From: Robiginitomaculum sp.
GTDB lineage: Bacteria; Pseudomonadota; Alphaproteobacteria; Caulobacterales; Maricaulaceae
Assembly: GCA_021776615.1 (NCBI GenBank)
Contig: JAJFFO010000001.1
Location: forward strand, 1-64,000
Reading direction: 5' to 3'
DNA length: 64,000 nt
In this document: piece after piece, positions 7,531 to 16,598 of the stretch
How positions within the stretch are numbered: position 1 is the stretch's first letter
Layout of the letters: each line of letters begins with the position of its first letter
Translations under genes and position numbers: made by a program
The notes under the pieces: generated by a model
What the model was told of the DNA's origin: nothing
Databases searched by the model: none
Seen by the model: only the letters and a program-made list of their open reading frames with translations

Positions 7531-8928
7531 GTGACGCTTAACCCACTTTCGGCCTATGGAAACTGGCTAGCGCAAACCCCGGACCACTGGCCCGACGACG
7601 CCCGCCACTCCGCCTGGCGTGAATTGGTTGACCAAATTGGCGTCACCATACCCGGTGCCTTAGAACCAGCCAGCCGCATTGCCGCCAAAGTGGTCAGTGC
7701 CTGGGGCCACGGCCCTTGTGCTGCGGCTGGCCAAAGCCAGCGCCTTGCCGCCCCGTGGGCAGCTTTGGTCAATGGCACCGCTGGCCATGCACTGGATTTG
7801 GATGATAATTTTGACCCGTCAAAATCCCACGCCACTACCGTGCTTTACCCCGCTATTTTGGCATTAGCCGAACAAGAAGAAGCGGACGGCAATGCCTGCA
7901 TAGACGCTTATATTTGCGGCTTGCAAATCATCGGCCGGGTCGGCCAGGGCGTAAACCCCTATCATCGCGACCGCGGTTGGCATGCTACTGCCACCCTTGG
8001 CGCTGTTGGCGCGGCGGCCGCCTGCGCACGCTTGATGAAGCTGGACGAAAGCCGCGCCGCTTATGCTTTGTCTTTGTCCACCAGCATGGCTGCCGGTTTT
8101 ATGACGCAATTTGGCACCATGGCCAAACCTTTACATGCAGGATTAGCGGCAAAAGCCGGCATTATGGCGGCCTCCTTTGCCCGCGCCGGTATGAATGCCG
8201 GCATGCATACTTTGGATGGTAAAAACGGCATGAACCGACTGATGGTCGGGCCGGACTATGAAGATTTGCGCGACACGCTGACCAATCCTGACCATGGCCA
8301 CACCATGACCTTTCAAACCGCGTCGGTTGGCGAACCCTTATTGATTTTGGAACATGCTTTTCGGGTTAAGCGCTACCCCAATTGCGGCGCATCACACCGC
8401 GCCCTGGACGGGTTGGCGATATTGCGCGCAGAACACGGTTTTGAAGCCAAAGAAATTGCCAGCATTGATGTCACACTGCCGCAAGTGCATGTGAACAATT
8501 TGATGTATCACGACCCGCAGGACCCGCTGGAAGCCAAGTTTTCGTTTGAATATGCGTTGTGCACGCTATTGCTGACCGGCGATTTTAATTTGGGTGACTT
8601 TACCCAAGAAGCGGTTATGCGCCCGCAGGTGCGCGCGCTTTATCCGCTTATTCATCTGCATGGAATTGATGCATTGGAGGGCGCGTGCCCGACGCAAGTC
8701 AAAATTACTTTGCAGGACGGGCAAGTGCTGGAAATTGTGCGTAAAATGCCGCTTGGCAGCAAAGCGGCGCCGTTTAGTGATGCGCAATATTGGGAAAAGT
8801 TTGAAGCCTGCGCTGCACCGCACATGAAAACGGACGACATTGTCGGCATGCGACAGGCGTTGGAGGATTTTCCCACAGCCAAATCGGTAACCAATCTTAG
8901 CCATTATCTGGCCCAATCTTTTATCTGA
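7531..8928 (+). CDS. MmgE/PrpD family protein (2-methylcitrate dehydratase-like)
   Basis: A 465-residue member of the MmgE/PrpD family, which includes 2-methylcitrate dehydratase and cis-aconitate decarboxylase. The all-alpha N-terminal domain contains the family signature NGTAGHALDLDD (around residue 77) and a later SKSHATTV stretch. The second domain begins with KRYPNCGASHRALDG. I choose the GTG at 7531 because a perfect GGAGG lies 5 bases upstream (7521-7525); an ATG at 7507 precedes that site. No propionate or methylcitrate genes are adjacent, so the true substrate is uncertain. It is followed after 22 bases by a nucleotidyltransferase gene. Confidence 0.85.
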   Translation: MTLNPLSAYGNWLAQTPDHWPDDARHSAWRELVDQIGVTIPGALEPASRIAAKVVSAWGHGPCAAAGQSQRLAAPWAALVNGTAGHALDLDDNFDPSKSHATTVLYPAILALAEQEEADGNACIDAYICGLQIIGRVGQGVNPYHRDRGWHATATLGAVGAAAACARLMKLDESRAAYALSLSTSMAAGFMTQFGTMAKPLHAGLAAKAGIMAASFARAGMNAGMHTLDGKNGMNRLMVGPDYEDLRDTLTNPDHGHTMTFQTASVGEPLLILEHAFRVKRYPNCGASHRALDGLAILRAEHGFEAKEIASIDVTLPQVHVNNLMYHDPQDPLEAKFSFEYALCTLLLTGDFNLGDFTQEAVMRPQVRALYPLIHLHGIDALEGACPTQVKITLQDGQVLEIVRKMPLGSKAAPFSDAQYWEKFEACAAPHMKTDDIVGMRQALEDFPTAKSVTNLSHYLAQSFI

Positions 8929-8950
8929 AAGAACCTTTTACGGAGTCATT

Positions 8951-9775
8951 ATGAGTAAATCTGCATCGTCCGCTGTTAAACCATCTGTCCTTGTCCTCGC
9001 AGGAAGCCGAAGCGGCGCTGATGACCCGGTTGCGCGCCTCAAAGGCACATCACACAAATGCCTGGCCCCGATTGATGGGGTGGTAATGCTGGAAAGGGTT
9101 ATCCAGGCCATTTTGGACAGCGGTGTTTTGGGACAAGTTTATGTATCCATTGAAAGCGAAGACCTGATGCGCACGGTACCAGCTTTGGAAAAATGGCTGA
9201 GCGACAAAACCATCCGCATCACGCCCTGTGGCAGCAATTTGGCCGACAGCGTAATCGCCGCCACTGAAGTGATGGACCCAGCCTTCCCCATGATTATCAC
9301 CACCGGCGACAACGCTTTGCATACGCCGCAAATACTGCAAGATTTTGTCGGGCAATTTGCGGCTTTGAAGGGCGACGCGGCGGCCGGATTTACCAGTGCC
9401 GAAACCGTCATTGCTGATTTTCCGGAAGTTGGGCTGGCTTATCACCGTCTTAAAGATGGTGGATACTCGTCGTGTAATCTTTATGCATTTCGTTCGGTAA
9501 AAGCGCTGACCGCAGTACGAATTTTTGAAGGCGGCGGCCAGTTTGGCAAACGGCCAATGCGCATCATCAAAGCCTTCGGCATTTCACCGTTCATTTTGTA
9601 CAAGTTTAAGCTGGCGACCATGGGGCAATTGATGAATCGCATTGCTCGAAACTTGGGCATTACCGCAGATATCATCATGCTACCATACTCCTATGGGCCG
9701 ATAGATGTGGATAATATTCCATTCTTTGAAATCTCTGAACGCGCGTTAAAACAAAGGCGGTTGGCGGCAAAATAG
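8951..9775 (+). CDS. nucleotidyltransferase (NTP-transferase / MobA-like fold)
   Basis: A 274-residue protein with a Rossmann-like nucleotidyltransferase fold. It begins with VLVLAGSRSGADDPVARL in place of the usual LAGGxSxRMG loop, followed by KCLAPIDGVVMLERVI. The metal-binding Asp is in the TTGDNALHTP strand near residue 118. Related proteins make activated sugars, choline or molybdenum cofactor nucleotides. The departure from the standard glycine-rich loop and the C-terminal helical extension (residues 200-274) make assignment to one substrate unsafe. It lies 22 bases downstream of the MmgE/PrpD gene with a GGAG ribosome-binding site. Confidence 0.7.
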   Translation: MSKSASSAVKPSVLVLAGSRSGADDPVARLKGTSHKCLAPIDGVVMLERVIQAILDSGVLGQVYVSIESEDLMRTVPALEKWLSDKTIRITPCGSNLADSVIAATEVMDPAFPMIITTGDNALHTPQILQDFVGQFAALKGDAAAGFTSAETVIADFPEVGLAYHRLKDGGYSSCNLYAFRSVKALTAVRIFEGGGQFGKRPMRIIKAFGISPFILYKFKLATMGQLMNRIARNLGITADIIMLPYSYGPIDVDNIPFFEISERALKQRRLAAK

Positions 9776-9895
9776 CCAAAACTCGGGCGTCGCAAGGCAT
9801 GGCTGGCTTACCGGGTATAAATCCAGATAATCCAACAGCGCTGCCCAGCATCTATCTTGTTGTCTATTATCATATTGACGACGAGGACTGCGCGG

Positions 9896-10615
9896 ATGAA
9901 TACGACCCCTAATTTAAACCTTCCCTTTATTCTTGAAGCACAGGCGCAAAAACACGTCACCCACAATGAGGCCATTCGCGCTCTTGATGCGCTCGTGCAA
10001 CTGAGTGTGGTCAGCCAAGCGTTGAGTGCACCGCCAACAGCGCCTGCCGAAGGCGCGCGCTATATCATCGCCGCGTCGGCAACCGGCGTGTGGATCGGCA
10101 AAGAAGCCCAGATTGCCGCGTGGCAGGACGGGGCATGGGCGTATTATCTGCCGCTGGGCGGGTGGCAAGTATGGGTAGAAGACGAAGCAAAGGCATTTTA
10201 TTTTGATGGATCAGCGTGGGCATTGCCGCCGCGAGATTTAACACTTTTGGCCAATAACTCGCCAAATAGCGCTCAAACCAGTTTGGAAATTGCCGAGGAA
10301 GAAATAACCCTTAGCGGCGCTTTCACCGATAGCACGATGGTCATTCCCAATCGCGCCATCGTTTTTGCGGTAAGTACCAGAACCATACAGGCAGTCACCG
10401 GTGCCAGCAGCTATGATTGCGGCATTAGCGGCGAAACCAGCAAATATGGTGGGTCGTTAGGCGGCGCCACGAACAGTACCAATATCGGCGTTACCGGCCC
10501 GACGCCGTTTTACAGCGACACGGCTATACGCCTTACCGCCAACACCGCCAATTTCACCGGCGGCAAAGTACGCATCGCCATCCATATGACCGTATTTAAC
10601 GCGCCAACCCAATAG
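9896..10615 (+). CDS. DUF2793 domain-containing protein (phage/GTA-type)
   Basis: A 239-residue protein whose first 105 residues match DUF2793 (NLPFILEAQAQKHVTHNEAI, then GWQVWVEDEAKAFYFDG). The C-terminal part (IPNRAIVFAVSTRTIQAVTGA, YDCGISG, LTANTANFTGGKVRIAIH) is the beta-rich tail domain found with it. These proteins occur in alphaproteobacterial prophages and gene transfer agent clusters, probably as fibre or host-interaction components. Here it stands alone, with no other structural phage gene within 10 kb. The ATG at 9896 is preferred because GAGGA lies upstream and the family homology starts there. Confidence 0.8.
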   Translation: MNTTPNLNLPFILEAQAQKHVTHNEAIRALDALVQLSVVSQALSAPPTAPAEGARYIIAASATGVWIGKEAQIAAWQDGAWAYYLPLGGWQVWVEDEAKAFYFDGSAWALPPRDLTLLANNSPNSAQTSLEIAEEEITLSGAFTDSTMVIPNRAIVFAVSTRTIQAVTGASSYDCGISGETSKYGGSLGGATNSTNIGVTGPTPFYSDTAIRLTANTANFTGGKVRIAIHMTVFNAPTQ

Positions 10616-10688
10616 AAGCTGGCAACATGGCTTCATGCAGAATTAGGGTGTAGAGAAGTACATCATTTTTGATGCAGGTCTCAACGCC

Positions 10689-11309
10689 ATGAGTTTTTAC
10701 AATCGGCATGTCATGCCGCATTTGGTTAATTTGGCATGCGCCTCGCCACAAATGAAAAAAATTCGCGCCCAAATCGCGCCCCACGCCAAAGGGCGGGTGT
10801 TGGAGATTGGCTTCGGCTCCGGTCACAACCTGCCTTTCCTCAATCTCGAAAATATCGACCAATATTGGGCTTTGGAGCCGGATGCACACATAAGAAAACT
10901 GGCAAGGGCACGCTTGACCGACGCCGCGCTTTGCCCTGAATTTTTGGATATAGAGGCCGAAAGCATCCCCTTGGACGATGCCAGTGCTGACACGGTTCTG
11001 GTAACCTTCACCATGTGCACAATTCCTGGCGTGGAAACCGCCTTGGCCGAAATGCGCCGGGTGCTTAAACCCGAAGGCACGCTAATTTTTGCCGAACATG
11101 GCGCGGCACCCGATGCCGCTATTGCGCGCTGGCAGCGCCGCATTGAGCCGTTATGGAAACCTCTCGCCGGTGGCTGTCATTTGACGCGCAAGCCCACAGA
11201 GCTTTTGCAAAACAATGGATTTGCGCTGGAAGGTGTGCGCAACGCATACCTCCCCAAAGCCCCACGCTTTGCAGGCTTTGTTTCCTATGGAACCGCAAAG
11301 CCACGCTAG
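10689..11309 (+). CDS. class I SAM-dependent methyltransferase
   Basis: A 206-residue methyltransferase of the UbiE/Methyltransf_11 type. Motif I is VLEIGFGSGHNLPFL (residues about 37-51). The acidic residue at the end of strand 2 is in ALEPDAHI, and the motif IV/post-I region is AESIPLDDASADTVLVTFTMCTI. RRVLKPEGTLIFAEHG is the conserved strand before the substrate cap. Similar small proteins act on lipids, quinones or small metabolites, and the substrate is not apparent. It is transcribed with the DUF2793 gene 73 bases upstream or from its own promoter. Confidence 0.85.
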   Translation: MSFYNRHVMPHLVNLACASPQMKKIRAQIAPHAKGRVLEIGFGSGHNLPFLNLENIDQYWALEPDAHIRKLARARLTDAALCPEFLDIEAESIPLDDASADTVLVTFTMCTIPGVETALAEMRRVLKPEGTLIFAEHGAAPDAAIARWQRRIEPLWKPLAGGCHLTRKPTELLQNNGFALEGVRNAYLPKAPRFAGFVSYGTAKPR

Positions 11310-11536
11310 AAGGCGGCCCGCATAAACCGTAAAACCGGTTCCAGTTAATGTGCATCCTGGCGATACCTTTCCCAGAACCACCATCCTCAACCGACTGGAG
11401 ATAAATATTGCGCAATATGGTTGGCCTGATATACAAACGTGCTTTCAACATGATGCCTGTATTTAGGGGTCGAAATACGCTGCTTTGCAGTTTCGGGACA
11501 TGGTCCGACATTCAAACAGGTACAATCAGGTGTAAT

Positions 11537-11845
11537 GTGAAACCAAAGAAAATCGCCATTGTTGTCCCTAATCCCTGCAATCCCGATTACCGGGTCATCC
11601 GGCAAGCGGAGACCCTGGCCAGGCAGGGCCATGAGGTGCGTATATACGCCACAAGAAATCCGACAACACCCGCCTATGAGGAGTTTAATGGCGTTACATA
11701 TCTTAGAGAACGCTGGAACATCGTTTTTGGTTTTGTCTCTTGGATTTCTGGGAGTTATAAGCAAGAAAATAACTTGGCTGCTGAACGCCGCCGACAAGAA
11801 AAAATACTAATGCGCGCCAAAAAATCAACAAAGAAAGCGGGATAA
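11537..11845 (+). pseudogene. N-terminal part of a GT-B glycosyltransferase, cut off by an in-frame TAA
   Basis: The reading frame encodes the first Rossmann half-domain of a family 4-like glycosyltransferase: KKIAIVVPNPCNPDYRVIRQ, then GHEVRIYATRNP. It stops at TAA (11843-11845). Two codons later the same frame continues as the next entry, which supplies the rest of the fold. Together they read as one ordinary glycosyltransferase of about 457 codons, so this looks like a single gene with a nonsense mutation or sequencing error, not two designed proteins. The start is uncertain: GTG at 11537 puts the fold at the N-terminus, while an in-frame ATG at 11408 adds an unlikely 43 residues. Confidence 0.6.
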
Positions 11846-11851
11846 ACGGTT

Positions 11852-12910
11852 ATGTTGGGGCGAGTTCGCGCAAAATTAGGCCGTTATATTACCCGGTGGC
11901 AAAGCCGGATTCCGCTCATTAAGTTTTTCAGCTTCATCCCCGTTCATTACAAACGGTTATCTGCTTACAAGCCTGATATCATCTATGCACATGATCTGAG
12001 CGCGCTGCCTCTATCAGCATTGGTGGCAAAGGAAACAGGGGCAAAACTGGTTTTTGACTCGCATGAATTGGAAGTGCACCGCAATCCACCATTAGGCCCG
12101 CTGCAAAGACGTCAGGTGAAATGGCTTGAGAAAAAATATCTTCCGCGATGTGACTTTGTCACAACGGTTTGTGAAAGCGCCGAAGAAGTCCTGCGCCATG
12201 AGTATAAGTTAAAGCGCACGGGCTTGATTTATAATGCGCCGCGTTTGAGGGGGGGCAAAAGCCATGCCCGCTGGGAAAGACACAAAGGGGTTTCTTTTCG
12301 TGGTGATGCCGGGCTGGAGCGCGATGATTTTGCGCTGGTCTATGTTGGCCTTATCACCAGAAACCGTGGTATTGAATTTGCCTTAAACGCCATTGAGCGG
12401 CTCCCTGAAAAAATCAAACTTGTTGCCGTTGGCCCGGGATTACCTATCATTAAAGCTAGGCTACGGGCCTATGCGGACCGGCTTGGGTTATCTGAACGGT
12501 TCATTATGCTGGACCCCGTTAACCCGCCGGATGTTTATAAATACATTAAGGGGGCCGATGCTGCCATCATCCCCATTATGCCCGCTACATTGTCTTACGA
12601 AATTGCCCTGCCCAACAAATTCTTTGAAGCTGCATTTGCGGGCCTGCCAATTATCAGTGCAGACCTCGTTGAAATGAAGAAATTGATCGAGGAATACAGC
12701 TTAGGGGTCACCTATGATGCCCTGGATGAAGAGGAATGCGCGGCCGCCATCCTTTACGCATACAAAAACCGATATTCAATCAAACCTTCCAAGGAAAGCA
12801 TAGAGGCGCTGCGCGCCCGTTTTAGCTGGGAGACGCAAGAAGCGTTCATACTATCAATTTTGGAAGAGCAGACTTCGCTGAAAGATCAAAACGATGAACA
12901 TGCAAGATAA
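11852..12910 (+). CDS. glycosyltransferase family 4 (C-terminal portion of split gene)
   Basis: 352 residues in the same frame as the preceding fragment. It carries the end of the GT-B N-domain (PDIIYAHDLSALPLSAL, KLVFDSHELEVHRNPP) and the full C-terminal nucleotide-sugar-binding domain. The latter shows LVYVGLITRNRGIEFAL, KLVAVGPG and the donor-site motif ALPNKFFEAAFAGLPII, with Glu in the usual EX7E-like position. Expected donors are UDP- or GDP-sugars. The ATG at 11852 has no clear ribosome-binding site, which favours the view that it is the continuation of the upstream fragment past a TAA. If expressed alone it would lack the first strands of the acceptor domain. It overlaps the next gene by 17 bases. 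Confidence 0.75.
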   Translation: MLGRVRAKLGRYITRWQSRIPLIKFFSFIPVHYKRLSAYKPDIIYAHDLSALPLSALVAKETGAKLVFDSHELEVHRNPPLGPLQRRQVKWLEKKYLPRCDFVTTVCESAEEVLRHEYKLKRTGLIYNAPRLRGGKSHARWERHKGVSFRGDAGLERDDFALVYVGLITRNRGIEFALNAIERLPEKIKLVAVGPGLPIIKARLRAYADRLGLSERFIMLDPVNPPDVYKYIKGADAAIIPIMPATLSYEIALPNKFFEAAFAGLPIISADLVEMKKLIEEYSLGVTYDALDEEECAAAILYAYKNRYSIKPSKESIEALRARFSWETQEAFILSILEEQTSLKDQNDEHAR

Positions 12911-13775
12911 TCCCCCATCCGAAAATCACGCCCCCTCAGGAGGCACAGGTGCCGACGATCCTGTTGATACAGCTTTTGCCCAGCACGATGATCAAAAACG
13001 TGCGGAACAACAATCCATAGAGCCCCCCAAACCAACCAAAGTCGTGCGGCGTGAAAAGGTCAATACGCCGCAATCTTTCATTGATTTCGTCCGTTATTAT
13101 GGAACCATAGAAACCATTACTTTTCTGGATGTTAAAAACGGCAAAGCATTTTCCATATTGAACTATGCCGCAAAAAGAGTAATCCGCCAGGACGACGAAG
13201 ACGACATTGAAAACGGAGATGATGAGGGTGCTTTCCCCGCTTATTACGAAGCGCCACCACCCAGTTTTCATTGTAACTGGCAACTTGTTTATGAATTGTC
13301 GCATACCCCTGAATGGTTGCAGCTTGAGGAATTGACCTTCCACACCTATTCCGAGCGTGAGGGCGCACTTAAGCTTTTACAATTAAAAGATTATTTCATT
13401 GAGCCTGATGAGGAGTTTGAAGCGTCTCTGTCTTTTCGTGAAACAGATTTGAGAACATTTCTGCCTCAAGTTCTGGATGTTGATGCATCACCAGCTACTG
13501 ACGACGAAATGGTCAAGCTGATGTTGGACAAAAAAGACCGTCAGGATAACTTGCTGATCAATTTTGCAATTGCTGTACACGCGGGTTGTATTGTTCTTGA
13601 CGCACTAATTTTAGTTGAACGTACAGATGGGAAAATCACGTTTAACATCATTAATCGTGAACAAATTGTGCTAGCTTCAATGAAATCAGGAATTGCAAAA
13701 ATTCGCACCAATTTGGGCGATACCTTTCCGGTGTTTGATACAGATCTCAATGATCATGCCGATCTAACTGGATAA
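12894..13775 (+). CDS. uncharacterised acidic protein, weakly DUF2303-like
   Basis: A 293-residue protein that I cannot assign firmly. The first 60 residues are charged and disordered. The rest begins with PQSFIDFVRYYG and contains FSILNYAA, a CNWQLVYELSHTPEW segment and a later YFIEPDEEFEASL. That spacing recalls DUF2303, a family mostly from phages, but the match is by eye and weak. It starts inside the end of the glycosyltransferase gene (17-base overlap), suggesting co-expression. It is acidic, has no signal peptide or membrane segment, and is presumably cytoplasmic. Base composition here is more A+T-rich than in the housekeeping part of the window, as in the neighbouring glycan genes. 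Confidence 0.6.
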   Translation: MNMQDNPPSENHAPSGGTGADDPVDTAFAQHDDQKRAEQQSIEPPKPTKVVRREKVNTPQSFIDFVRYYGTIETITFLDVKNGKAFSILNYAAKRVIRQDDEDDIENGDDEGAFPAYYEAPPPSFHCNWQLVYELSHTPEWLQLEELTFHTYSEREGALKLLQLKDYFIEPDEEFEASLSFRETDLRTFLPQVLDVDASPATDDEMVKLMLDKKDRQDNLLINFAIAVHAGCIVLDALILVERTDGKITFNIINREQIVLASMKSGIAKIRTNLGDTFPVFDTDLNDHADLTG

Positions 13776-13847
13776 AGCACTGGTATATTTTACTTGTTAG
13801 TGTATCGGCCCGTTGGAAAATTTGGTCATGCGCATTGACGTGCCCCC

Positions 13848-15584
13848 TTATTTTACAGCCTCCATCATGCCTTTATCAGACCTGTATGCCTGAAGTAGGC
13901 ACGGCTTAAATCCAGACTGCCTTTTCCAGCTATAAAGCGGCGCTCCGCCATTCTGCGCACCACCATACATTACATATTTGAGCTCCTTGGAATACGTAGC
14001 AGTATTTTCCGAAAGCCATTTAATTACTTCATGGTGCAATAATATCTGGACCCCAGAACTCAAGTGGTCACCATGCCCCAAAATCTGGGAGTATAAAATA
14101 ACGTCGCCAATACGGCGCAAGGAAATATATGCAACCAGCTTTTCATCTGTAGTAAAGTCGCCCTGCGTATACCCATCAACAGGCATAAAAGTCCCAAATG
14201 TCATATTCCAGTGATTCATGCACTTTGGGTATATAACTTCATATTTTTTATCCGGCGCCCCGCCCATTTCGTCGACAGTGCGCAAATATGAGCCTCGCAT
14301 TGCACCTCCCGAACGCTCTGTTTTTGAATAATTAATTTCATGAACATCAGGAATGTGAAGCTTCCACGCAAATGGTTTACAATAAAACCCAGACTTCAGC
14401 GCCTTCCGTTTTTGCCTAAGTTTTGAGCCCTTGCCAAACTGCCTTAGGGTTGCTTCCCATTCTTCAAATTCTGAGGCGGCCGCTATCGGGATGAGCATTG
14501 GCGTGAATCTTTTTGGATTGAATTCCTCATCAGTTTCAGGGTGCGTAATATATTGCTGAAATGACTTAACGGCCGTATCTACGCTTTTAGGACATGTACT
14601 CAGACACAAAGAGCGTCGCTCTCCATAGCTTATTTTGTCGTTTGGAATCCCACTTATATCAATTTCCCTCAGGTCCGCAGGCGGTACAAAGTCAAAATCA
14701 GGGCTAGCGTTTTCTTTAAATTCTGAAGTCATTTGTATCTCTGCTGGCACACCCTCTGGTTTAAATACTGGCTGCATAGTTTTTTCGTGTGAGTTTTCAC
14801 AAAAATGACTTGAAAGGCCCTTTTCCCATGCTTCAGCAATCATTTTCATGTAAGTCTCACCGCTAAAATGTAGCGTCTGGCCGGGGCCGCACGACCCCAT
14901 ATCGTCCGGTATCAAATCATCGAATGCTAATGGCGCGGCTGCGTATACATTGTCCATACGCTTTTCGACTTCTGCACCCATATTATAAAACTCCAAGCGT
15001 TTATCTAGGTTTTTATAATATTCTATTGGTTGGTTCAAAAATAAAACAGGAACATCTTTATTGTTTTCCCTAATGGCATCGATCACCGCGCAAGCGTCTT
15101 TCACGGCATCGTCAAATGATGCGTAGCCGACATTCACAAAATTATTTTCCAGTTTTTCCCTATCCACGAATTTTGGGTGAATCCACATGTGCCAATTTTC
15201 TTGGCCATGACGCCATAATTGGAAATTCATATCTGAATAATTGTCCATGACGATAAGATCGATGTCGGTTTCATTCAGTACTGAACGGGAAAACTGATCT
15301 TTATAATAAGTGCTAAGTGATCGAGACATGGATTCAATATCGGAGAGAGATTCTCCATAACTCTGGTCAGGCCCTCTATTTTCAATAGTATCAACAAAAC
15401 AGCGATTTGGTGTTTTTTCGTTTACAAACACCTGCACGCCATCAGGACACATACTTGCATTCATATTAATCGCTCGACGACAACAACAATCCCCGCGCAC
15501 GGCTATCCGGAAACGTTTTCGATCCTTTCGTCTAAATACGGGTGCGTTCACAGCCACTTTAGAATCGCTATTTTCTTTACCCAT
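13848..15584 (-). CDS. two-domain protein: SGNH-like N-terminal domain plus GNAT/FemAB-like C-terminal domain
   Basis: 578 residues. The N-terminal half (about 25-265) has the layout of an SGNH-type esterase. An early RIAVRGDCCCRRA loop stands where GDS usually occurs, IDLIVMDNYSDMNF is a central strand, VPVLFLNQPIEY follows, and a late HFSGETY carries the probable catalytic His. The block I serine is replaced by Cys. The C-terminal half (about 330-570) looks like a GNAT/FemAB acyltransferase: KLVAYISLRRIGDVILYSQILGHG, a long helix, then YSWKRQSGFKP. Such domains modify sugars in polysaccharide loci. The ATG at 15584 has GGAG upstream; an earlier TTG at 15593 is less likely. It overlaps the deacetylase-like gene by 8 bases, implying coupling. 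The function as a sugar O- or N-acyl editor is inference. Confidence 0.6.
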   Translation of the reverse strand: MGKENSDSKVAVNAPVFRRKDRKRFRIAVRGDCCCRRAINMNASMCPDGVQVFVNEKTPNRCFVDTIENRGPDQSYGESLSDIESMSRSLSTYYKDQFSRSVLNETDIDLIVMDNYSDMNFQLWRHGQENWHMWIHPKFVDREKLENNFVNVGYASFDDAVKDACAVIDAIRENNKDVPVLFLNQPIEYYKNLDKRLEFYNMGAEVEKRMDNVYAAAPLAFDDLIPDDMGSCGPGQTLHFSGETYMKMIAEAWEKGLSSHFCENSHEKTMQPVFKPEGVPAEIQMTSEFKENASPDFDFVPPADLREIDISGIPNDKISYGERRSLCLSTCPKSVDTAVKSFQQYITHPETDEEFNPKRFTPMLIPIAAASEFEEWEATLRQFGKGSKLRQKRKALKSGFYCKPFAWKLHIPDVHEINYSKTERSGGAMRGSYLRTVDEMGGAPDKKYEVIYPKCMNHWNMTFGTFMPVDGYTQGDFTTDEKLVAYISLRRIGDVILYSQILGHGDHLSSGVQILLHHEVIKWLSENTATYSKELKYVMYGGAQNGGAPLYSWKRQSGFKPCLLQAYRSDKGMMEAVK

Positions 15585-16449
15585 TTTTAGCAAGCTCCGT
15601 TGGTAGGTGAGTCAACCGATCAAACTCTACCCAGTGCTCTGGATGTATTAACATAACGGCCCGCCCTTTTAGGTCGCACCTACAATCCAAAAACTGATTA
15701 TTTATAAAGCTCGCTTCTTCCAGTTTTTTGTTTGAGTACACCAAAATTTTACCCCCTACGTCGGAAATCCTGCTTTGACGATTTATGCTATATGCCTCGT
15801 ACTCTAACCCCAGCTTTTCCATGGAAATACATGGCAATACAACTTCGTCCTCGGCAATATTTATTGTCTTCCTCTGTACGCTTTTACCCTCTTGAACTTC
15901 CGCGAAAATCTCATAATTGATATACCCGTGTTCACGAGCAAACCGGGACCCATGAGAGGCGCTCCCACTCACAGCGATATTATTTTTATCGAAAAAATCT
16001 AATTCCGAAGCGAAAACGTCATACAAATCCCGGCGCAAAATATGGCTGAGTTGCAAAAAATCATTGTGAAGCCCAATCTCATGCCCCATCTCTTGAATTT
16101 CCTTGGCTATCGAAATCATTTTTTGACTTCTTACCACTTTCCCGCTTTCTATTCTTCCATAATAATTGTCCGACTTTCCGTAATCCCCCGGCGGCAATAA
16201 ATAGTAAGACGACTTTATTCCCAGATCATTTTCCAAACGGGCCATTGACAACGCCATATCAATATCGTGATCAACATCGTGCCGAACGCACAATTCAGGG
16301 GCATCCTTCAGCCCATCTCTCCAAACGTCCCGATGGGTTCGAGCTTTAAGCCCCTGGTTGGATATGAAGCTTAGAAAGGAGCGGTAAGAGTCAACTTTAC
16401 TCCGTCCATTCAGAGATAAATCAACTATCCATGTCTCTACAGTTTCCAA
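15577..16449 (-). CDS. polysaccharide deacetylase-like (NodB-fold) protein
   Basis: A 290-residue protein with the NodB-type metal-binding motif RHDVDHDID (near residue 55), where the first Asp acts as base and neighbouring Asp/His bind metal. The second metal half-motif is HEIGLHNDF (around residue 123). A SASHGSRFAREHGYINYE segment and a C-terminal MLIHPEHW complete the WbmS-like variety found in O-antigen and capsule loci. It probably removes an acyl group from a sugar precursor or glycan. A TTG start at 16449 is used, with GAGG about 10 bases upstream, because no earlier ATG fits. It overlaps the downstream fusion gene, so the two are likely partners. Confidence 0.75.
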   Translation of the reverse strand: METVETWIVDLSLNGRSKVDSYRSFLSFISNQGLKARTHRDVWRDGLKDAPELCVRHDVDHDIDMALSMARLENDLGIKSSYYLLPPGDYGKSDNYYGRIESGKVVRSQKMISIAKEIQEMGHEIGLHNDFLQLSHILRRDLYDVFASELDFFDKNNIAVSGSASHGSRFAREHGYINYEIFAEVQEGKSVQRKTINIAEDEVVLPCISMEKLGLEYEAYSINRQSRISDVGGKILVYSNKKLEEASFINNQFLDCRCDLKGRAVMLIHPEHWVEFDRLTHLPTELAKNG

Positions 16450-16598
16450 AAGGTCGTTTCCTCACATTATCTTTGTTTCTAAAAAGGCCATAGCTTAGCT
16501 ACTTTAAACAAATTTCTCCACAATTACCCCATCTAAATTCACGTCAAACTCAGAGGAGCCTAGCGAACATATTTGCTGATTAATACCGGAAAACGATG

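Noticed and set aside
11310-11407. AACCG-N6-CGGTT stem as terminator after the methyltransferase
   Set aside because: Only five base pairs and no T-run; too weak to call.
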